DNA of 35,327 nucleotides from an uncultured Clostridia bacterium (GCA_947629785.1 CANRFB010000023.1:1-35327); one strand, 5' to 3'. Shown: positions 1 through 8,170, numbered from the stretch's first letter. Translations and numbers: made by a program. The notes: a model not told the origin generated them from the letters alone.

Positions 1-1974
1 ACAGCGATGAACGCTAACAGATACTTCGGTATCAACAACAAGAAGCTTTCTAAGTCCCTTGAAAAACTTTCCAGCGGTTATTCCATCAACCGTGCAGGCG
101 ATAACGCAGCAGGTCTGGCAGTTTCTGAGAAGATGAGATCCCAGATCGCAGGCATGACTCAGGCTGTAAAGAACGCTCAGGACGGTATCTCAATGGTTCA
201 GACTTTTGAAGGCGCTCTCACAGAGACAGATTCCATTCTCCAGAGAATGAAGACCCTTGCAAACCAGATGGCTAACGGTTCTTATGACGACCCCGTTGAC
301 CGTACGGCTGCACAGCAGGAATTCTATCAGCTTAGCGACGAACTGGATCAGATCGCTGATACAGACTTCAACGGCGTTGTAGTTCTTAACGGCGGCGTTA
401 TGGCTGACGGCACAACTGCAGCAGGCGTTACCGAAACCAAAAATGAAGCAGGCGTTACAGTAAGAACTTTAGATAAGACAGCTGCAAACGCAGGTCTCAT
501 CGACTACAGATCCGCTGGTAAAGACATTTCGGAAGAAAAAGCTGCTGAAGTGGTAAATGTTACATCTGATAAAATTAAGGCATATGATGGTACAGATGAA
601 GATGGAAATGCAAGTACATCTGCTCCTAATGCTCAATTAGGATCCCTTAACAGCTTTAATAAAGGGGATTATGCCGGCAAGGTAACAGAGGACGTAACAG
701 TTACTTATGCTTATGCAGGCAACGGCAAGTGGGTCAATGACTATAATGATGAGGTTATAGAAGCCAATGAATTTGGTGGTTTTGTAGGTATCTTTGGTGA
801 AACACTTTCCCTTGACAACAGTACTCTTGAAGTTGGTGAAGCAGTATCTGTAACTGTAACAGCAGGTATAGAGTCTGAAGATACTTTTGTTGATACTCTC
901 GATGCTAAACCTACTGTAGATGCTGGTGCTGATGCTCAGCTTAAGGTTGATGACAGTAAGTCAGGATTTACTCTTCTGGTAGACGAAGGTGATATGACAA
1001 CTGAACTTTCTGAAAAACTGAAAGAATTAAACGGAGAAAAAGTAACAATTACAACAGCTGGTGAGAATGCAGGTGCCTACGCAGATGGTACTAATGCAGA
1101 AATTGCTGGTGATAAAATTGATATCTTTACTGCCGGAGGTAGAGCAGGAACAGATATTGAAGCAGGTACAGTGTTTGGGGTTTATGACTCTACAAGCGGA
1201 AAAGTAACATATTATGTTGCTGAAGAAGCTATAGGTAGAACTGATAATTTGGATGAAACTACATTAGGAAAACAAACAGCACTTGCTGAATTACAAACAG
1301 GTAAATTGACAAGTGAAGATGGAGACGATGGAACAGTTGAATATGAATTATATGCAACTTCTTCATCTTCTACGGCAGGTACGGACGCAACAATAACATT
1401 GGAGACTGGTGTTGCTGCTGGTGCAGATACGGATGATCTTGCAGAAAAGATCAACAAGGCTGCTGCCGGCACTACTGACGAAGGTTATGAAGTTTCCAAT
1501 TCCAATGCATTCAGCAATTCTGAAGCAAAGATGACCTACAAGGACAGCATTATCCTTCAGGTCGGCGCTCGTACAAAGGACGCTGTAGACTTCACATTCA
1601 AGTATGATTCCGATGCTATCGGTGATCTGAATGCTGACCTCGACTGCTCTTCAAAGGGTCTCGGCATTAACCTCCTTGACCTGAAAACTCAGGAAAATGC
1701 TAACTACGCTATCGACAAGATCGATCAGGCTATTAACAAGGTTTCTCTGGTAAGAGGTACTTTCGGTGCTATCCAGAACCGTCTGGAACACAAGATCGAT
1801 AACCTGAACGTATCTGTTGAGAACCTGACATCTGCTGAGTCTCAGATCCGTGACACTAACATGGCTGAAGAGATGATGAACTTCACAAAACAGCAGATCC
1901 TGTCTCAGGCTTCCCAGTCTATGCTTGCGCAGGCTAATCAGCTGCCTCAGAGCGTTCTGCAGCTTCTCCAGTAA
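1..1974 (+). CDS. Flagellin, 5' end cut off by the window edge
   Basis: This is the filament subunit of the flagellum, exported through the flagellar secretion system and polymerised outside the cell. The reading frame is open from base 1 (codons Thr-Ala before the first ATG at 7). Family members usually have about ten residues before the TAMNANR motif, so the true start lies outside the window and the ATG at 7 is internal. The N-terminal D0/D1 helices (about residues 1-130) and the C-terminal D1/D0 helices (last 110 residues, ending in QSVLQLLQ) are strongly conserved. The middle, roughly residues 150-490, is a long acidic, Thr/Ala/Gly-rich surface region. The DNA of this middle part (about 540-1450) looks more AT-rich, with more TTA, ATA and GAA codons than the conserved ends. 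At more than 655 residues the protein is much longer than a basic 270-residue flagellin. A strong terminator follows. Confidence 0.95.
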   Translation, partial: TAMNANRYFGINNKKLSKSLEKLSSGYSINRAGDNAAGLAVSEKMRSQIAGMTQAVKNAQDGISMVQTFEGALTETDSILQRMKTLANQMANGSYDDPVDRTAAQQEFYQLSDELDQIADTDFNGVVVLNGGVMADGTTAAGVTETKNEAGVTVRTLDKTAANAGLIDYRSAGKDISEEKAAEVVNVTSDKIKAYDGTDEDGNASTSAPNAQLGSLNSFNKGDYAGKVTEDVTVTYAYAGNGKWVNDYNDEVIEANEFGGFVGIFGETLSLDNSTLEVGEAVSVTVTAGIESEDTFVDTLDAKPTVDAGADAQLKVDDSKSGFTLLVDEGDMTTELSEKLKELNGEKVTITTAGENAGAYADGTNAEIAGDKIDIFTAGGRAGTDIEAGTVFGVYDSTSGKVTYYVAEEAIGRTDNLDETTLGKQTALAELQTGKLTSEDGDDGTVEYELYATSSSSTAGTDATITLETGVAAGADTDDLAEKINKAAAGTTDEGYEVSNSNAFSNSEAKMTYKDSIILQVGARTKDAVDFTFKYDSDAIGDLNADLDCSSKGLGINLLDLKTQENANYAIDKIDQAINKVSLVRGTFGAIQNRLEHKIDNLNVSVENLTSAESQIRDTNMAEEMMNFTKQQILSQASQSMLAQANQLPQSVLQLLQ

Positions 1975-2020
1975 GCAAGCTGAACTAACGTTTATTGCGT
2001 GAAGTGACATTATGAATAGG

Positions 2021-2051
2021 AATCGCCCCCGCGTTCGCGGGGGCGATTTTT
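2021..2051 (+). terminator. Intrinsic terminator of the flagellin gene
   Basis: A 12-base-pair GC-rich stem (AATCGCCCCCGC pairing with GCGGGGGCGATT) with a four-base loop GTTC is followed by a T run. It lies 46 bases after the flagellin stop codon. Confidence 0.93.
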
Positions 2052-2136
2052 GCAGATTGCGCTTTACTTTATCTCACGGCAGACAATAATTTGAATATAA
2101 CAAAATAATGCCTGAAAGGGTCAAGGCTCAGCCTTG
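2052..2136 (+). repeat. Dispersed palindrome-ended repeat, copy R1
   Basis: The unit starts near GCAGATTGC, passes through a TCACGGCAG block and an AT-rich middle, and ends in the palindrome CAAGGCTCAGCCTTG at 2122-2136. Related copies lie at 10163-10247, 10248-10311 and 25480-25558, where the end palindrome is GCAGGCTCAGCCTGC. This copy is the most diverged. Its end palindrome forms the last codons and the stop of the neighbouring Rpn-like fragment. Confidence 0.75.
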
Positions 2137-2312
2137 TCGTCTTCGTGGTTCTTGGGAAGATTGGCGTTTTTAAGAACGGTTTTCTTGATGTCATTAACAG
2201 GGATATTCAGAACTGCGCTTATAAAGCCTTTGCGAACTTTTTCATTGTTCATTATTTCTTTGAAAGCAAAATCTACTTTGGGGGACATTATGAAATATTC
2301 CTGATTTGACAT
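2121..2312 (-). pseudogene. Rpn/PD-(D/E)XK family transposase-type nuclease, N-terminal fragment
   Basis: The 63 codons match the N-terminus of the Rpn-type PD-(D/E)XK nuclease family (formerly annotated as transposase), with the typical PKVDFAFKEIM and the NLPKNHEDDK stretch. Full-length members are usually around 250-300 residues, so the catalytic domain is gone. Homology stops exactly after DDK, where the reading frame enters the palindrome of repeat R1 and ends in Ala-Glu-Pro-stop. The 5' end looks intact: AAGGAG lies 10 bases before the ATG, and a good promoter is present at 2345-2373. It may still be transcribed as a short peptide, but no nuclease activity is expected. Confidence 0.75.
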
Positions 2313-2344
2313 AACCGCATACTCCTTTATGCTTCTTTAATTAT

Positions 2345-2373
2345 ATTATAACACGTTCAACTGAAAAATGCAA
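2345..2373 (-). promoter_or_regulatory. Sigma-A promoter of the Rpn-like fragment
   Basis: On the minus strand TTGCAT (2373-2368) and a perfect TATAAT (2350-2345) are 17 bases apart, about 33 bases upstream of the start codon. Confidence 0.6.
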
Positions 2374-2381
2374 TATAAAAA

Positions 2382-2453
2382 TTGAGAGTTGAGATATAAG
2401 CGTTCACGCCTTATCTCAACTCTCAACTCTTAACTCTTAACTCTAAACTCTGT
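2382..2453. repeat. GAGTTGAGA-type repeat arms forming a hairpin (locus 1)
   Basis: Bases 2382-2400 (TTGAGAGTTGAGATATAAG) pair with 2410-2426 apart from a two-base bulge. They are followed by further AACTCT-type units up to about 2453. The same low-complexity arms occur near 10070-10110, 10312-10376, 25350-25395, 25559-25590 and 35137-35219. The right edge touches the spoVAD promoter. Confidence 0.75.
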
Positions 2454-2461
2454 AGCCTTGC

Positions 2462-2491
2462 TGCATAGAAAAATTTTTTTCGGGAATGATA
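2462..2491 (+). promoter_or_regulatory. Possible forespore (sigma-F/sigma-G type) promoter of spoVAD
   Basis: TGCATA at 2462-2467 fits the -35 shared by sigma-F and sigma-G. GGGAATGATA at 2482-2491 partly fits the sigma-F -10 form. No sigma-A promoter with good spacing is visible here. B. subtilis spoVA is a sigma-G operon, which agrees, but the -10 match is imperfect. Confidence 0.4.
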
Positions 2492-2514
2492 AGAGAAACA
2501 AAAGGAGTGTTGTT

Positions 2515-3543
2515 ATGGCAAGGAAAATTTCCCGAAATACTTTTCTTATGGAATCCCCGCCCACTATCCGCAGTTTTGCCTCCATTGTGGGCAAAAAAGA
2601 GGGCGAGGGTCCGCTTGCGGAATTTTTCGACGAGGTGGAAAATGACGCATATTTCGGTCAGAAAACTTGGGAGCAGGCTGAAAGCGAACTCATGAAGCGT
2701 ACCCTGCAAAAAGCGCTTTCAAAAGGCGATATTACCCCCGAACAGGTGGATATGATGTTTGCAGGGGATCTGCTGAACCAGTGCATAAGTTCCACTTACG
2801 GTCTGCGCGACCTGAATATCCCGCTTCTGGGGATTTACGGCGCGTGTTCCACAATGTCGGAGGGGCTTGCGCTTTCCGCTCTGATGACGGACAGTGGTCT
2901 TGGCGGAAATATCGCGGCGGTGACGTCTTCCCATTTCTGCACGGCGGAAAGGCAGTTCCGCTTTCCCCTTTCCTACGGCGCGGTAAGGACCCCCACGGCG
3001 CAGTGGACTTGTACCGCTTCGGGGGCGGCGGTGGTTTCTCCGAAAACAACTTCGCCGTTTATCCGCGCCGTCACTATCGGCAAAATTGTGGATATGGGCG
3101 TTACCGACGCAAACAATATGGGCGCGGCTATGGCTCCCGCGGCGGCGTATGTTATTAAAACATTCCTGCACGACACGGCTATGGAACCCTCCGATTTTGA
3201 CGCGATCGTAACGGGCGATCTGGGAAAGGTCGGCAGCGAACTGCTTATTGAACTTCTGAAAAGCGATGGAGTGGACATTTCGGATAAACATAAGGACTGC
3301 GGCGTAATGATGTTCGATATTGAAGCGCAGGACGTCCACGCGGGCGGGTCGGGCTGCGGCTGTTCCGCATCGGTATTGTGCGGATATTTCCTGCCGAAAA
3401 TACGCACGGGCGAATTGAAAAATATCCTTTTCTGCGCAACGGGCGCGCTGATGTCGCCCACCGCTTCACAACAGGGTGAAAGCATACCGTCCATATCACA
3501 CGCAGTGTTTATTTCCGCAGAAAGCAGAATAAGCGGCGAATAG
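2515..3543 (+). CDS. spoVAD: Stage V sporulation protein AD
   Basis: SpoVAD is part of the SpoVA channel that loads dipicolinic acid into the forespore and releases it in germination; it is a thiolase-fold protein that binds dipicolinate. The 342 residues match the family over the full length, including the GIYGACSTMSEG segment, the AVTSSHFCTAERQFRFP segment and the DVHAGGSGCGCSA segment near the C-terminus. The ATG at 2515 is chosen because AAAGGAG lies just upstream; the frame extends further 5' only through a TTG at 2458. spoVAE follows 14 bases downstream. The usual upstream partner spoVAC is absent: the sequence before this gene is a repeat cluster and an Rpn remnant. Confidence 0.95.
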   Translation: MARKISRNTFLMESPPTIRSFASIVGKKEGEGPLAEFFDEVENDAYFGQKTWEQAESELMKRTLQKALSKGDITPEQVDMMFAGDLLNQCISSTYGLRDLNIPLLGIYGACSTMSEGLALSALMTDSGLGGNIAAVTSSHFCTAERQFRFPLSYGAVRTPTAQWTCTASGAAVVSPKTTSPFIRAVTIGKIVDMGVTDANNMGAAMAPAAAYVIKTFLHDTAMEPSDFDAIVTGDLGKVGSELLIELLKSDGVDISDKHKDCGVMMFDIEAQDVHAGGSGCGCSASVLCGYFLPKIRTGELKNILFCATGALMSPTASQQGESIPSISHAVFISAESRISGE

Positions 3544-3557
3544 AACGGAGGAATTTT

Positions 3558-3917
3558 ATGTTTATGAATTATGTATGGGCTTTTTTGATCGGCGGAATTC
3601 TTTGCGCCATTGGTCAGACGCTTATCGACTATACAAAACTTACCCCCGCGCGGATATTGGTCTCATATGTGGTTGCGGGAGTCATTCTCGGCGCGCTGGG
3701 AATTTACCGACCGCTGATAGACTTTGCGGGCGCGGGTGCAAGCGTTCCGCTGACAGGCTTCGGGAATCTGCTGGTGGAGGGCGTGAAACAAGCCGTTGAC
3801 GAACGGGGATTCATAGGCGTGCTGACAGGCGGTCTGACGGGCGCGGCGGGCGGAATTACCGCCGCCATACTTTTCGGGCTTGCAATTGCGCTTATTTTCC
3901 GCTCAAAAGAAAAGTAA
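3558..3917 (+). CDS. spoVAE: Stage V sporulation protein AE
   Basis: This small integral membrane subunit of the SpoVA dipicolinate channel has 119 residues with three or four hydrophobic segments. Family hallmarks are IGQTLIDYTKLTPARILVSY near the start and FAGAGASVPLTGFG in the middle. The start at 3558 has GGAGGA about six bases upstream; a second ATG at 3564 is possible but is less well spaced. It forms a two-gene unit with spoVAD and ends at a strong terminator. The usual genetic order is spoVAC-AD-AE(B), so only the last two members are here. Confidence 0.93.
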   Translation: MFMNYVWAFLIGGILCAIGQTLIDYTKLTPARILVSYVVAGVILGALGIYRPLIDFAGAGASVPLTGFGNLLVEGVKQAVDERGFIGVLTGGLTGAAGGITAAILFGLAIALIFRSKEK

Positions 3918-3925
3918 TAAACAAC

Positions 3926-3952
3926 AAAAAGGACGGCAGCCCCGTCCTTTTT
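3926..3952 (+). terminator. Terminator between spoVAE and the convergent esterase gene
   Basis: AAAAAGGACGG pairs with CCGTCCTTTTT around a short loop. A-run and T-run flank the stem on opposite sides, so it can work in both directions, serving spoVAE and the leftward gene ending at 3963. Confidence 0.88.
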
Positions 3953-3962
3953 GCGTGTTATT

Positions 3963-5012
3963 TTAAAGTACGTTTTTCCTGATAAAATCGGTAAGTTCCC
4001 GCGCCATTTCGTCATGTTCGGGAATACGCGGGTGTCCGGGCGTTGCGGCACCGTTCCGGCTGAACATATTGTGGAACGTCTTTATTCCCATGCCGTTAAG
4101 TTCGGAAGTAATTTCTTCAACGGCATTGTCCCAGTCGGGGTCGTGCATGAGAACAGTGGTGGTAAGGACGAACTTCGCGGTCTTGTAATGACTTTCCAGA
4201 TCTTTCACTATTTCTATGTATTTGTCTTTCCACTTTCTGCGGTACTCGGGGTCGGAAATGTTCCTGTCGTTCTCCTGCGTTACCGGGTTGTGCTGATCGT
4301 TCTGACCCACGGCGATAATTACTATATCGGGAGTGTATCTTTCAAAATCCCACTTGGTAACTTCTCCCGCTTCGGGGAAATAGCAGGTCTTGTCGTAAAC
4401 GCTTTCCAGACCGAGAGTATCGGGGTAGTGGAAATATCCCGTTCTGTCGAAAAGCGCAATTCCGCCCTGACTGTTGTTATGTATCTGCGCGCCGATGTTC
4501 CGCGCGGTCTGCATGACAAAGCTGTGCCATACATTATCGTAAATGCTGTTGTGATTCTCGGGGTCGTTCTTTCCTGTAAAATCCACCGCTTCGCAGACTT
4601 CGCCCGCGCATACGCTGTCGCCGAAAACTTCCATTTTCAGTGTCGGTAACTGTTCGGGAACGAGGAACTCCCCGTCTGTTTCAAACGCCTTTACGTTTAT
4701 AAAATAATTCGAGGAATAGCGTTTGTAAATAATAACTTCATGTTCGGCGTTTTCAAGCCCCTCGGCAATTATTGAAGTAATGACCTTGCCGTTATTTTCG
4801 GGAGAAAGCGGTATTGCCGACATTTTTCCGTCAAGGATAACGCCGAGGGATACCTGTCCCCAGTAAACTGTAGTCTCGTGTTCCAGCAGAAGTTTTGTGC
4901 CCCTGAATTTCAGCTTTATCTGCGAACCCACAAAATAAAGCCGCGTTCCGCCGCTGCTGCGGTCATATCTTCCCATATAGATAGCCTTGCTGTCATTGTG
5001 TGAAATTTTCAT
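3963..5012 (-). CDS. SGNH-hydrolase esterase, CE2-like (acetyl esterase type)
   Basis: A probable carbohydrate deacetylase of 349 residues. An N-terminal beta-sandwich (about 1-120) precedes an SGNH hydrolase domain, the arrangement of CE2 acetylxylan esterases. Visible motifs are FGDSVCAGE with the nucleophile Ser near residue 132, the GGIALFD segment, VGQND near residue 237, and GHPRIPEH near residue 332. The last motif lacks the usual DxxH Asp, as in several CE2 enzymes that use a Ser-His dyad. There is no signal peptide, so it should act in the cytoplasm on imported acetylated oligosaccharides. The ATG at 5012 is preferred over a TTG at 5030 because a G-rich ribosome site lies just before it. 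It is divergent from the GH9 gene. Family membership beyond SGNH is inferred. Confidence 0.78.
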   Translation of the reverse strand: MKISHNDSKAIYMGRYDRSSGGTRLYFVGSQIKLKFRGTKLLLEHETTVYWGQVSLGVILDGKMSAIPLSPENNGKVITSIIAEGLENAEHEVIIYKRYSSNYFINVKAFETDGEFLVPEQLPTLKMEVFGDSVCAGEVCEAVDFTGKNDPENHNSIYDNVWHSFVMQTARNIGAQIHNNSQGGIALFDRTGYFHYPDTLGLESVYDKTCYFPEAGEVTKWDFERYTPDIVIIAVGQNDQHNPVTQENDRNISDPEYRRKWKDKYIEIVKDLESHYKTAKFVLTTTVLMHDPDWDNAVEEITSELNGMGIKTFHNMFSRNGAATPGHPRIPEHDEMARELTDFIRKNVL

Positions 5013-5216
5013 ATCCCCACGCCCTTTCAATTATTCTACAAGTAATTTTACCACATATTAAAAAAATTATCAAGCAATAATTAATAAATTCAGTAAAAAA
5101 GTTATAAAAAATGTCATTATTTATACGGGCAAAATAATGTATAATTAGAATAAGAATAATTGTGAACTAATTTATCCGATTTTTCAAAAAATGTAAACTC
5201 ACAAGGGGGCGAGGCT
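5013..5216. promoter_or_regulatory. Divergent promoter region between esterase and GH9 genes
   Basis: This AT-rich 204-base gap serves both directions. Leftward, TTGATA (5073-5068) and TAAAAT (5050-5045) are 17 bases apart. Rightward, a perfect TATAAT lies at 5140-5145 but only a poor -35 (TTATTT) stands 17 bases upstream, so that promoter may need an activator. The GH9 ribosome site is the purine-rich stretch before 5217. Confidence 0.55.
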
Positions 5217-6833
5217 ATGGTAAAAAAGATAATGCTCAATCAAGCGGGCTATATCAATAAAATGCCTAAGACCGCCTACCTTACGGGTTCCGCGGATTAT
5301 TTCCAGATAGTCAGGGCAAAAGGCGGAAAGACCGTGTTTTCGGGAATTCCCGCCGACCCCGTCCATGACCATGCTTCGGGGGATAATGTGTCGCTTCTGG
5401 ATTTTTCCGACCTTGACGAAGAGGGCGAATTCTATATCCGCAGCGGACTGAAACGTTCGGGAACGTTCACAATATCCGATAAGCCCTATAACGCCCTGAA
5501 ATTAAGCCTGCTGAAAGGTCTTTATTACAGCAGATGCGGGGAACTTGACGGCAGATTTGCGGGCGAATACCGCCACGGTCAGTGCCACGGCGACCTTGTT
5601 CCCACCTTTGAGAACAATTCGATAAAATTGGACGTTTCGGGCGGTTGGCACGATTCGGGCGGCTATGGAAAATACACCGTCTGCACCTGTATCGCACTTG
5701 GTCATATGCTTTACGCTTACAGCCTGTTCCCCGACAGATTTTCCGAAAGCACCGACATTCCCGAATCGGGAAACGGCACTCCCGACATTCTCAACGAATG
5801 CCGCGTCGGTCTTGAATGGCTGATGAAAATGCAGGCTCGGGACGGCGGCGTTTACCACAAAGTCGCGCCCATGACCCCAACTCCCATTGTAATGCCCGAG
5901 GACGACAATGTTATAAGATATGTTTTCCCGCGGTCGCACCAAGCCGCGACCTGCTTCTGCGCCGTAACTTCGTTAGCTTCGAGGATATTCCGACCCTTTG
6001 ACGGAGAATTTGCGGATAAACTCCATACCGTTTCCATAAACGCATGGATATGGCTTATGAACAACCCCGACTACAAGCCCTTTGTAAACCCGCCAACTAC
6101 CGCCATAAGCGCGGCAGGCGATTTCTTCGACAACAACAACGATGATGATATGTTCTGGGCTGTCTGCGAACTTTACGAAACTACAGGCGACGAATCTTTC
6201 CACGATATAATAAAGGAACTTTACGGGAACGTAAAGCTTACGGGTTTCCTGAACCGCGACAACGGTGGCTTCGGGGCGCTTTCGTATATGTTCGGAGAAC
6301 GTCCCGCGGACGAGAAAGTCATTTACGAGATAAAATCGCAGATGCGGCTTCGCGCCGACACCCTTTGCAGCCTAAGCAGACACAGCGGTTACGGAACGGC
6401 AAAGTCAGACGAGGATTACATACGCGGCAGCAATATGTATTCCATGACCGACAGTATGCTTCTGATAATGGCATATAAGATCTTCGATTGTGAGGAATAT
6501 ATTACCACCGCATACGAACAGTTAGGGTACGTTCTGGGCAAAAACCCCATGGGCATATGCTTTGTAACGGGAATAGGCGGCGAAAGCGTAAAGCGCCCAC
6601 ACCACAGACCCTCCGAAGCGGACGATGTGGAAGAACCAGTTCCCGGGCTTCTGGTTTGCGGACCGAATAAGCGTTCTCAGGACAAATTCACAAGATGGAA
6701 CATTCCCTCGGAGGAAGCGCCTGCAAAGTGCTACTATGATATAGTTTACAGCTTTTCCACCAATGAAGCGACGATCTACTGCAACTCGGCGGCAATTTTC
6801 GTGGCGGCATATTTCGATTCGGATAAACAGTAA
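5217..6833 (+). CDS. Glycoside hydrolase family 9 protein (Ig-like + catalytic domain), cytoplasmic
   Basis: This is a 538-residue GH9 protein with an N-terminal Ig-like domain (about 3-90) and an (alpha/alpha)6 catalytic domain (about 95-535). GH9 enzymes are inverting beta-glucanases or exo-acting glucosidases. Visible motifs are GGWHDSGGYGKY, the HPHHRPS-equivalent RPHHRPS, GLLVCGPN, and STNEATI with the proton donor Glu517. No signal peptide, dockerin or binding module is seen, so it is probably an intracellular enzyme acting on imported cello-oligosaccharides. The usual catalytic pair DxxD reads D146-S-G-G149 here: the second Asp, the family's general base, is Gly. Activity is therefore uncertain. 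The next gene starts 42 bases downstream, probably in the same transcript. Confidence 0.9.
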   Translation: MVKKIMLNQAGYINKMPKTAYLTGSADYFQIVRAKGGKTVFSGIPADPVHDHASGDNVSLLDFSDLDEEGEFYIRSGLKRSGTFTISDKPYNALKLSLLKGLYYSRCGELDGRFAGEYRHGQCHGDLVPTFENNSIKLDVSGGWHDSGGYGKYTVCTCIALGHMLYAYSLFPDRFSESTDIPESGNGTPDILNECRVGLEWLMKMQARDGGVYHKVAPMTPTPIVMPEDDNVIRYVFPRSHQAATCFCAVTSLASRIFRPFDGEFADKLHTVSINAWIWLMNNPDYKPFVNPPTTAISAAGDFFDNNNDDDMFWAVCELYETTGDESFHDIIKELYGNVKLTGFLNRDNGGFGALSYMFGERPADEKVIYEIKSQMRLRADTLCSLSRHSGYGTAKSDEDYIRGSNMYSMTDSMLLIMAYKIFDCEEYITTAYEQLGYVLGKNPMGICFVTGIGGESVKRPHHRPSEADDVEEPVPGLLVCGPNKRSQDKFTRWNIPSEEAPAKCYYDIVYSFSTNEATIYCNSAAIFVAAYFDSDKQ

Positions 6834-6875
6834 ATAATGAGAATTTCTCATAAAATAGAATAAAGGAATGATAAA

Positions 6876-8165
6876 ATGAAATTCAGCAAATACCTTTCTT
6901 CCGCAGCGGCACTGCTGCTATGCGCGTCAATGTTTTCCGCCTGCGTTTCCTCGGAGGACGGAGGAACAGAAAGCGGCGGTGAAACCACCGCGGCGGCGGA
7001 AATCTCACAGCCCGTAACGCTTGCTTCGGACACGTCAAACGACGTTGACCCAAGCGTTCCCGTAAATCTTAATGAAGGAGTGTCGGATAAAATGTACAAC
7101 AGAGCTATTATGAGCAAAGGCAATCAGGCGCGGCTTGCGGCTGCAATGAAAAAGGCAAAGAACGGCGAGAAAATTACCGTAGGCGTTATCGGCGGCTCTA
7201 TCACTCAGGGAAGTCTTGCTTCGGTCTATCAGAACTGCTACGCTTCCAAATTCAACGACTGGTGGCAGAACAAGTTCCCCGGAAATGTTGAGTTTGTAAA
7301 CGCAGGTATCGGCGGGACAAACAGCTATCTCGGCGTTCACCGTGTGGACGAGCAGCTGCTTTCCTACAAGCCCGATGTTGTTATCGTGGAATTTTCCGTT
7401 AACGACACCGACAAGATAATGAATAAATATTCCTACGACAGCCTTGTAAGAAAGATCCTTGCCTGCGATTCCAACCCTGCCGTAATGCTGCTTTTCACCA
7501 CTATGGAGGACGGAACAAGTCTTCAGGACACTCACAAGGAAATAGGCGAAGCCTACGACCTGCCTATGATAAGCTATCATGATGCTGTTTTCCCCGAAGT
7601 CAAGGCGGGAACCCTCAAATGGACGGACATTTCCCCCGATAACATTCACCCCAACGACGCGGGTCACGATATTATAAATCAGATAATCAGCCGCTATCTG
7701 GACGAGCTTTACAATAGTCTTGATTCCGTTACCGAAGAACCCGCTCCCTTTACCGCGGAAGCACTTACAAAAGACTACTACGCAAACGCAAAGATGCTCA
7801 GCGCGGCGGATATTACCGCCACCGTTTCCGACGGCTTTGAAGTTGTGGAAAAGGATTTCTACGACCAGTTCCACAACAACTGGAAGTCCACGGCGGGCGG
7901 AAACCTCACCTTTGAGGTGGAATGCAGCAATCTGGGATTCTTCTTCATGTGTACCACCGACGGCAAGAGCGGCAAGTATGAAGTTTACGTTGACGGCACA
8001 ATGAAAGGCACCCTCAATGCCGATTTCACAGGCGGCTGGGGAAATTACGGAAACACCCAGCAGGTGCTTTTCGCGGCGGACAATACAAAGCACACTGTTG
8101 AACTCAAACCCGCCGAGGGCAGCGAGGATAAGGGTATTACCATTCTCGGACTTATGGTTTCGTGA
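6876..8165 (+). CDS. SGNH-hydrolase lipoprotein with C-terminal beta-sandwich
   Basis: This 429-residue protein is probably a surface-anchored esterase. A lipoprotein signal peptide ends in the lipobox FSAC (Cys23), followed by a Gly/Glu/Thr-rich linker. The SGNH domain has VIGGSITQ with the nucleophile Ser108, GIGGTNS, VEFSVND near residue 175 and DNIHPNDAGH near 255-264, so the Ser, Gly, Asn and Asp-His blocks are all present. From about 310 to the end is a probable beta-sandwich with aromatic patches (FYDQFHNNW, GGWGNYG) that could bind glycan. AAAGGAATG precedes the ATG. It follows the GH9 gene closely and ends at a strong terminator, so the two are likely co-transcribed: an outer-surface deacetylase with an internal GH9. 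The substrate is inferred from context. Confidence 0.82.
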   Translation: MKFSKYLSSAAALLLCASMFSACVSSEDGGTESGGETTAAAEISQPVTLASDTSNDVDPSVPVNLNEGVSDKMYNRAIMSKGNQARLAAAMKKAKNGEKITVGVIGGSITQGSLASVYQNCYASKFNDWWQNKFPGNVEFVNAGIGGTNSYLGVHRVDEQLLSYKPDVVIVEFSVNDTDKIMNKYSYDSLVRKILACDSNPAVMLLFTTMEDGTSLQDTHKEIGEAYDLPMISYHDAVFPEVKAGTLKWTDISPDNIHPNDAGHDIINQIISRYLDELYNSLDSVTEEPAPFTAEALTKDYYANAKMLSAADITATVSDGFEVVEKDFYDQFHNNWKSTAGGNLTFEVECSNLGFFFMCTTDGKSGKYEVYVDGTMKGTLNADFTGGWGNYGNTQQVLFAADNTKHTVELKPAEGSEDKGITILGLMVS

Positions 8166-8170
8166 TAAAT

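Noticed and set aside
2383-2453. Regular short repeats that could suggest a CRISPR array
   Set aside because: Units are 7-10 bases, imperfect, inverted and without spacers; the same holds at 10.3, 25.4 and 35.2 kb.
2719-3499. Several open frames antisense to spoVAD and in its other forward frames
   Set aside because: spoVAD matches its family over the full length; the others have no ribosome sites or recognisable motifs.
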